From Sulfurovum sp. (GTDB lineage Bacteria; Campylobacterota; Campylobacteria; Campylobacterales; Sulfurovaceae): DNA of 35,070 nucleotides. The notes under the pieces are model-generated. The model was not told the origin of the DNA and ran no database searches. It saw nothing but the letters and a program-made list of their open reading frames with translations. The first letter of the stretch is position 1, and every line of letters begins with the position of its first letter. The DNA is taken from NCBI GenBank assembly GCA_027065815.1, contig JAMONL010000160.1:1-35070 (forward strand), read 5' to 3'. A program made the translations under genes and the position numbers. This document shows, in pieces, positions 29,061 to 35,070 of this stretch.

Positions 29061-30640
29061 TATTTCGCTCCCTCTGTTTTAATACCAAACCAAAATTTCA
29101 GTTTTTTCTTGTCGATCTTTGGCAAGATCCACTGATAAATACCATGTGTTCCTACGATCGCTGTCAGCATAGATGCCAGAATACCGATACTCATGGTCAA
29201 GGCAAAACCTTTGATCGCACCGGTACCGTATACATACAGAACCACGGCAGCGATCAATGTCGTCACGTTGGCATCCAAGATCGCAGTAAAGGCATTATCA
29301 TACCCGTCTTCGATCGCTTTTGGTATGGATTTTCCTTCATGTAACAGTTCACGGATACGTTCGGTAATGATTACGTTGGCATCCACTGCCATACCGACCG
29401 TCAGGACGATACCTGCCATACCCGGCAGTGTCAATGTCGCACCGAAGAGTGACATGATCGCAAGAATAAGGAAAAGGTTACCTATAAGCGCTACATCTGC
29501 AATCATACCCGCTGCACCATAATAGACGATCATAAAAAAGACAACCAAAACAAAACCAAGTATGAGTGCCATAGAACTCGCTTTAATACTGTCTGCTCCA
29601 AGGCTTGGTCCGACCGATCTTTTCTCCATGATATATACAGGGGCAAGCAAGGCACCTGAACGCAAGGCGATCGCAAGGTCAGCAGCTTCTTCGATCTTGA
29701 AGTTACCGGAGATCTGCACATGTCCTCCACCGATCCTTTCACGGATATTCGGTGCAGAGTAGACTTTGTTATCCAAAACAACTGCCATACGTTTTCCTAC
29801 GGATTTAGCCGTAAAGTCACCAAATATCTTGGCACCCTGCCCGTTAAGTGAAAAGTTAATGACCGGTTGATTGTTTTTGTCAAACCCGACTTTTGCATCT
29901 GTCAACATAGATCCGTCAAGCACAGGAATCTGCTTAAGCAGATATCTCTCATTTGTATTTACATCAGGAAGGATCACATCACCGTAAGATCTGGCTTCGT
30001 TTTCATTCATCGTAGAGACTCTTGCCTGTCTGTCTTCATCGACAGCCATCAACTGCAAGTGTGCCGCACGGGCAATGAGTTCACGTATACGCTGTTCATC
30101 TGCCTGTGTTTTTATACCCGGAACCTCAACAAGGATCTTGTCTTCTCCCTGTTTTGCCACTGTAGGTTCAGCAAGACCAAACTCATTCAGTCTGTTTCGA
30201 ATGGTATCCACCGCCTGTGAAATAGCATTGGCTTTGGTACGTTCTACTTCTTCTTCCGTCATCTGAATGCTGAATTTCATATTGCTTTCATGGATGACTG
30301 TGCCTTTTAACTCTTTTTTAAGAAGTTCTTTGGCCTTGGCAACATCATCTTTGTCAAGCAGTTCAAATGTGATCTCTTTTTGATCAACAATACCCAAGTC
30401 ATCAAAAATGATCTCTTCATCATCAAAAACATATTTGATCGTTGCTGCCATAGATTTGATACGTGATGCAATGGCAACGTTACTCTTGATACCAAGTAAC
30501 ATATGAAGTCCACCCTGAAGATCAAGTCCCAACGTGATCTTTTTCCCACTGTCGCTTTGTGTCAAAGAAGGAATCGAAAAAACGATCCCGAAGATGAGCG
30601 CAAAAGCAAAAAGAATAATTCTGTAATTAAGCGTTTTCAT
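29060..30640 (-). CDS. secD: Protein translocase subunit SecD
   Basis: 'ITLGLDLQGGLHMLLGI', 'TIRNRLNEFGLAEPTVAKQGEDKILVEVPG', 'GMAVDANVIITERIRELL'; start at ATG 30640 (MKTLNYRIILFA). Confidence 0.97.
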   Translation of the reverse strand: MKTLNYRIILFAFALIFGIVFSIPSLTQSDSGKKITLGLDLQGGLHMLLGIKSNVAIASRIKSMAATIKYVFDDEEIIFDDLGIVDQKEITFELLDKDDVAKAKELLKKELKGTVIHESNMKFSIQMTEEEVERTKANAISQAVDTIRNRLNEFGLAEPTVAKQGEDKILVEVPGIKTQADEQRIRELIARAAHLQLMAVDEDRQARVSTMNENEARSYGDVILPDVNTNERYLLKQIPVLDGSMLTDAKVGFDKNNQPVINFSLNGQGAKIFGDFTAKSVGKRMAVVLDNKVYSAPNIRERIGGGHVQISGNFKIEEAADLAIALRSGALLAPVYIMEKRSVGPSLGADSIKASSMALILGFVLVVFFMIVYYGAAGMIADVALIGNLFLILAIMSLFGATLTLPGMAGIVLTVGMAVDANVIITERIRELLHEGKSIPKAIEDGYDNAFTAILDANVTTLIAAVVLYVYGTGAIKGFALTMSIGILASMLTAIVGTHGIYQWILPKIDKKKLKFWFGIKTEGAK

Positions 30641-30908
30641 TACCCAATTCAACCTTTTTTGCAACAAATGTTTTTTCCAACTTAACAATAGTGTCATCAT
30701 TTAATTTGATTTTGATAAAATCTTCTTCAACCTTTACAACTGTAGCATGAAGGCCTCCGCTAGTGATGATCTTGTCACCTTTTTCAAGCCCGGCAACCAT
30801 TGCTGCATGTGTTTTTTGCTGTTTTTGCTGCGGTCTGATAATTAAAAAATAAAAAATCGCGAATAAGAAGATGAGGGGTAAAAGTGAAACAATACCATTA
30901 CTGTCCAT
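30627..30908 (-). CDS. yajC: Preprotein translocase subunit YajC
   Basis: 'LLPLIFLFAIFYFLIIRPQQKQQKTHAAMVAGLEKGDKIITSGGLHATVVKVEED'; ATG 30908 with AAAGGA 6 nt upstream on the minus strand. Confidence 0.95.
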   Translation of the reverse strand: MDSNGIVSLLPLIFLFAIFYFLIIRPQQKQQKTHAAMVAGLEKGDKIITSGGLHATVVKVEEDFIKIKLNDDTIVKLEKTFVAKKVELGNENA

Positions 30909-30918
30909 GGGGAATCCT

Positions 30919-32208
30919 TTGAATAAAATTAGACAATATATTAGCACTTTTGAACTAACAAGAGGCTTTTTCATCGCACTTTTGGCTTCGCTATACATAT
31001 ATATGGAATATTTGGGGCAGCCAAATCCTTTGATCACAACTTTTTCTGGGCTTGCGTCTCTTTATCTGCTTATGCAATCTTCAAGGAAAACCTGGCTTCT
31101 TTCAGGATTTTTTATAGGTATCTTCTGGTTCTGGTGGATAGCCCTGAGTTTCAATCATTACGCAATGCCATGGGCCATTCCTCTCGTTATTGTTGCTATG
31201 GGACTAGTGTATGGATCCCTCTTCTGGTTCATCGCCTGGATCAGTGAAAAAACACAAAAACTCCCTGTTCCACATACTGAACTTCTTTCTTTAAGCATAA
31301 AAGCTATTGGTCTTTTACTTTTAAGCGTTGTACATCCTTTTGGTTTCGACTGGTTCAAACCTGAATTGATGTTTGTCAACAGCTATATCGGTATAGAGAA
31401 ATGGCAATTTGCGCTTGTTCTGACAGCCATCGTACTGTCCGTCTGGAGAGCTCAGTTTCTATTTATGTTTCTGCTTCTCCTGGCCTACCAGCCAAATTCA
31501 CATACGCGTGTCAGCATCCCGAAAGAGATAGAGATCACGACAACCCATACCAGCGTTGAGGATAAATGGAACAAAACATTGCACAATGCACAGTTCAAAG
31601 AAGTTCTCAATCTGATCGACAGCGCAATACAAAAGAAAAAAAGACTTATCATCCTGCCCGAATCGGTCTTTCCCGTTTTCCTGAATTACGACAAAACACT
31701 TATTGAAAAACTGCAAGAAAGGGCAAAACATATTTCGATCATCGCAGGCGGACTATACTGGGACGGAAAAACACCGCATAATTCTGCCTATATCTTTACC
31801 GACGGTGCGATCACCGTTGCCAATAAAGTACTGTTGGTACCTTTTGGAGAGAGTAATCCTCTCCCTGATTTTCTTTCTGACTGGGTCAACAAAGTATTTT
31901 ATGACGGAGCAGTAGATTACAAAGCCAGCCCAAATGTGACAGATTATGTCATAGACGGCATCACATACAGAAACGCCATCTGCTTTGAAGCGACCTCTGA
32001 AAAACTCTATGAAAAAGACAAAGAAGGAAAACGCCCAGAACACATGATAGTCCTTAGCAACAACGGCTGGTTCACACCTTCCATTGAACCTGTCTTACAA
32101 AGATTACTGCTACAATACTACAGTAAAAAATACGGAACGACTATTTATCACAGTATCAATATGTCAACATCCTACATCATTCAGGACGGTACGATTGAAA
32201 AACAGTAA
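30919..32208 (+). CDS. lnt: Apolipoprotein N-acyltransferase
   Basis: CN-hydrolase domain with catalytic residues in 'LIILPESVFPVF' (E), 'VANKVLLVPFGE' (K), 'NAICFEATSE' (C); N-terminal TMs. Start is TTG 30919 (GGGGA 5 nt upstream) or ATG 30907. Confidence 0.9.
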   Translation: MNKIRQYISTFELTRGFFIALLASLYIYMEYLGQPNPLITTFSGLASLYLLMQSSRKTWLLSGFFIGIFWFWWIALSFNHYAMPWAIPLVIVAMGLVYGSLFWFIAWISEKTQKLPVPHTELLSLSIKAIGLLLLSVVHPFGFDWFKPELMFVNSYIGIEKWQFALVLTAIVLSVWRAQFLFMFLLLLAYQPNSHTRVSIPKEIEITTTHTSVEDKWNKTLHNAQFKEVLNLIDSAIQKKKRLIILPESVFPVFLNYDKTLIEKLQERAKHISIIAGGLYWDGKTPHNSAYIFTDGAITVANKVLLVPFGESNPLPDFLSDWVNKVFYDGAVDYKASPNVTDYVIDGITYRNAICFEATSEKLYEKDKEGKRPEHMIVLSNNGWFTPSIEPVLQRLLLQYYSKKYGTTIYHSINMSTSYIIQDGTIEKQ

Positions 32209-32572
32209 ATTGACCAAATTCTGGGTAGCCCCGATCAAAGGCTACCAGTATATTTCAAAAATGCTGCCGGCAAACTGCCGTTACTATCCGACCTGTTCGG
32301 AGTATGCAGCATGGCAGTTTGAATTTAATGCACCTCATAAAGCACTGGCAGCAAGTACCCTGCGTATTTTACGCTGCAATCAGCTCTTTGACGGCGGTAT
32401 TGACTACCCTGTCGTCACATTTGACCCTCCAAAAATAAACTTTATATGCAAGATTAATCATTTTTGTGGCAAAATGAAAGTCATTTACTGGTTTGTTCCC
32501 AAAGATGCGAACCGTTCACTCTATTATATTGTAAAGGATTTTGATGCCATCAACGAATCAAGTGACGCTTAA
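32195..32572 (+). CDS. yidD: Membrane protein insertion efficiency factor YidD
   Basis: 'FWVAPIKGYQYISKMLPANCRYYPTCSEYAAWQFEFNAPHKALAASTLRILRCNQLFDGGIDYPV'; TTG 32195 with AGGA upstream, overlapping the lnt end. Confidence 0.9.
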   Translation: MKNSKLTKFWVAPIKGYQYISKMLPANCRYYPTCSEYAAWQFEFNAPHKALAASTLRILRCNQLFDGGIDYPVVTFDPPKINFICKINHFCGKMKVIYWFVPKDANRSLYYIVKDFDAINESSDA

Positions 32573-33572
32573 TGCTCCACTGGACATGCACCTCCACCTC
32601 AGAGACGGAGAGATGCTTGAAAATATTGCATCCTCAAGCGCGCGGACATTTTCCGGAGCGATCATTATGCCAAATCTTGTGCCTCCCGTCTCTTCCAAAG
32701 AAGAAGTAATCGCCTATAAAGCACGTATAAAAGAAGCCATAGGTGCTGAAGATTTTACACCCTATATGACACTCTTTTTCAAACCCACGTATGACAAAGC
32801 GTTCTTAAGCTCTGTGAGAGATGAGATCACCGCCATAAAACTCTACCCTGCGGGGATCACGACAAACTCCGAGGGCGGCGTAAGCGGCTTTAATGTAGAA
32901 GAGTTGAGACCGGCACTCGAGGCGATGGCAGAACTTGACATTCCTCTTTGTGTCCATGGAGAGACCAACGGTTTTGTGATGGACAGAGAGGCTGAATTTG
33001 TTTCTATTTATGAAAAGCTTGCGGGTGCTTTCCCCAAGCTAAAGATCATCATGGAGCACATCACGACCAAAGCTTCTGTAGCTGCTCTTGACAGATTTGA
33101 GAACCTCTATGCGACTATCACCATACACCACCTTTTGATCACTCTGGATGATGTTGCCGGAGGGATGCTGAAACCGCATCTTTTCTGTAAACCGATTGCA
33201 AAACGTCCTGAAGACAGAGATGCTTTACTGAAAGTCGCACTTGCCGCACATCCTAAAGTCATGTTTGGTTCAGACTCGGCACCGCATCCTAAACATGCCA
33301 AAGAAGCTTGTGGCTGTGCTGCCGGGGTCTTTACTGCGCCTGTTGCATTACAACTTTTGACTGAACTTTTTGAAGAGCATAATGCTCCATTAGACAAGCT
33401 CCAAGCCTTCGTCTCCGGAAATGCCCAAAAGATCTATAGCATCACACCTCTCAGCAAACAAGTTGTTTTAGAAAAGAAACCTTTTAAAATACCTTCTGAC
33501 TACAACGGTGTTGTACCGATGTATGCGGATGAAAAGATCGCTTATTCCATTAAGGAGGTCATCAATGGATAG
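32544..33572 (+). CDS. pyrC: Dihydroorotase
   Basis: 'LDMHLHLRDGEML', 'AIKLYPAGITTNSEGGV', 'PLCVHGE', 'MEHITTKASV', 'FGSDSAPHPKHAKE'. Confidence 0.96.
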   Translation: MPSTNQVTLNAPLDMHLHLRDGEMLENIASSSARTFSGAIIMPNLVPPVSSKEEVIAYKARIKEAIGAEDFTPYMTLFFKPTYDKAFLSSVRDEITAIKLYPAGITTNSEGGVSGFNVEELRPALEAMAELDIPLCVHGETNGFVMDREAEFVSIYEKLAGAFPKLKIIMEHITTKASVAALDRFENLYATITIHHLLITLDDVAGGMLKPHLFCKPIAKRPEDRDALLKVALAAHPKVMFGSDSAPHPKHAKEACGCAAGVFTAPVALQLLTELFEEHNAPLDKLQAFVSGNAQKIYSITPLSKQVVLEKKPFKIPSDYNGVVPMYADEKIAYSIKEVING

Positions 33573-34209
33573 TGGCTTACAGGAGTTTGAAAAAGGGCAC
33601 CTTGCTTTTCAGAAAATTAAATTCAATCAAAGTAAAAACCGTTTTAAAAAACTTGTGGATGAGGGGCAGAATCCCAAAGCACTTTTCATTGGCTGTTCCG
33701 ACTCCCGTGTCATGCCGGCGATGATCACAGGTTCCAAACCCGGAGACCTTTTCATTGTACGGAATATTGGTAATTTTGTGGCACCCTACAACCCCGATGC
33801 CGATTACCATGCTACAGCCTCTGCCATTGAATATGCCGTCAGTATTTTGGAAGTCTCCGATGTCATCGTCTGTGGACATTCTCACTGTGGTGCTATAGCC
33901 GCACTCTATAAAAACATACAGGAAACTCCAGAAAATATCCATACCATCAAATGGCTCGGACTTGGTGCGGAAGCCAAAAAGGTAGCCACACTAGCACATA
34001 AGCACGACAGTAAAGAGAGAATGTTGCGCTATACGGAAAAAATTTCTGTGGTCTATCAGCTTGATAACCTCCTCACCTACCCTGCGGTAAAAAGACGTCT
34101 TGAAGAGGGTACGCTCTATTTGCATGGATGGCATTACAACATAGAGAACGGTGAAATAGAGTATTATGATGATGAGAACTATGAGTTTAAACCACTCAGC
34201 GAAAAATAA
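33565..34209 (+). CDS. Beta-class carbonic anhydrase
   Basis: Zn ligands in 'FIGCSDSRVMPAMI' and 'VCGHSHCGAIAALY'; ATG 33565 preceded by AAGGAGG. Confidence 0.94.
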   Translation: MDSGLQEFEKGHLAFQKIKFNQSKNRFKKLVDEGQNPKALFIGCSDSRVMPAMITGSKPGDLFIVRNIGNFVAPYNPDADYHATASAIEYAVSILEVSDVIVCGHSHCGAIAALYKNIQETPENIHTIKWLGLGAEAKKVATLAHKHDSKERMLRYTEKISVVYQLDNLLTYPAVKRRLEEGTLYLHGWHYNIENGEIEYYDDENYEFKPLSEK

Positions 34210-34221
34210 CAGGAAATAAAA

Positions 34222-35070
34222 ATGATAGCCAACAGTATTGATGACCTGATAGGGAATACCCCTTTGATCAGAATAAATTCACTCTCTGATGAGACAGGAA
34301 CTACCATTTTAGGCAAGTGTGAATTTATGAACCCTACCTCATCTGTGAAAGACAGAATCGCTTTTAACATGATCAACGAAGCAATGAAATCGGGGAAGAT
34401 CAATAAAGATTCTGTGATCATTGAACCAACAAGCGGAAACACCGGTATCGGTCTTGCTGCCATCTGTGCATCGAGAGGATTAAAACTCCTTCTTACCATG
34501 CCGGAATCCATGAGTATAGAGAGACGAAAAATACTCACTTATCTGGGTGCGGAACTTATATTGACATCGGCAGCACAGGGAATGAACGGAGCCATAGAGA
34601 AAGCCGACAGTCTGGCACAGACCTTGGACAATGCCTTTGTACTGCAGCAATTCAAAAATCCTGATAATCCGGATATACACAGAAAAACAACCGCAATGGA
34701 GATTCTTAAAGATACAGACAATACTGTGGATATTTTTATTGCAGCTGTCGGCACGGGCGGTACGCTTACCGGTACTTCGGAAGTCTTGAAAGAGCACATT
34801 TCTTCACTAAAAGCCATTGCTGTTGAACCGGCAGATTCCAACATTTTAAGTGGGGGTACAGCCGGTCCACACAAGATCCAGGGAATCGGTGCAGGATTTA
34901 TACCGGATATTTTAAATACATCCATTTATGATGATGTGATCACCGTCAGCAATGAAGATGCTTACAAAATGGCACAAAAAGTAGCCAGGGAAGAAGGATT
35001 GCTGGTTGGGATATCTGCCGGTGCCAACCTTTATGCCGCATACCAAACAGCACAAAAACCGGAGAATAAA
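34222..35070 (+). CDS. cysK: Cysteine synthase (O-acetylserine sulfhydrylase), 3' truncated by window edge
   Basis: My reading of the open frame from ATG 34222 (absent from the ORF track because it has no stop): 'MIANSIDDLIGNTPLIRINSL', 'NPTSSVKDRIAFNMI', 'IEPTSGNTGIGLAAICA', 'AAVGTGGTLTGTSEVLKE'. Confidence 0.94.
   Translation, partial: MIANSIDDLIGNTPLIRINSLSDETGTTILGKCEFMNPTSSVKDRIAFNMINEAMKSGKINKDSVIIEPTSGNTGIGLAAICASRGLKLLLTMPESMSIERRKILTYLGAELILTSAAQGMNGAIEKADSLAQTLDNAFVLQQFKNPDNPDIHRKTTAMEILKDTDNTVDIFIAAVGTGGTLTGTSEVLKEHISSLKAIAVEPADSNILSGGTAGPHKIQGIGAGFIPDILNTSIYDDVITVSNEDAYKMAQKVAREEGLLVGISAGANLYAAYQTAQKPENK

Noticed and set aside
1-35070. CRISPR arrays, prophage, IS elements, toxin-antitoxin pairs, tRNA/rRNA
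   Set aside because: Looked for spaced direct repeats, transposase motifs and tRNA-like cloverleaf sequences by eye; none found. The Xer protein alone is not evidence of a mobile element.

Overview
The window is a compact, gene-dense chromosomal segment that looks like a Campylobacterota (Sulfurovum-like) genome. This rests on protein character and on the frdCAB, secDF-yajC and rpsF-ssb-rpsR context; no database search was run. Most of it is housekeeping: an RNase R-type exonuclease (5' truncated), holA, rpsF-ssb-rpsR, hisG, coaX, a Xer recombinase, YfgM- and BamB-like proteins, mutS2, a TesA-like esterase, frdCAB, adk, murC, a dapC-like aminotransferase, a PBP4-type dacB, secDF-yajC, lnt, yidD, pyrC, a beta-carbonic anhydrase and cysK (3' truncated). 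No CRISPR array, prophage, IS element, tRNA or rRNA was recognised. The most interesting region is about 1.86-6.15 kb. It is an apparent operon with a coiled-coil protein, a membrane protein with a Roadblock/LC7-like cytoplasmic domain plus a periplasmic OmpA-type peptidoglycan-binding domain, a 28-codon micro-ORF, a Rab/Ras-like small GTPase and a soluble PAS histidine kinase. This is a candidate envelope-linked small-GTPase signalling module. The OmpA gene appears to start at a CTG codon (or to need recoding), and the micro-ORF is in frame with the GTPase behind a single TAG. A second point of interest is ovoA followed 9 nt later by a PatB/MalY-type PLP lyase, a good OvoB candidate for ovothiol biosynthesis. 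Smaller observations are a palindromic back-to-back -10 promoter (mutS2/tesA), interleaved divergent start sites (yajC/lnt), and a REP-like hairpin.
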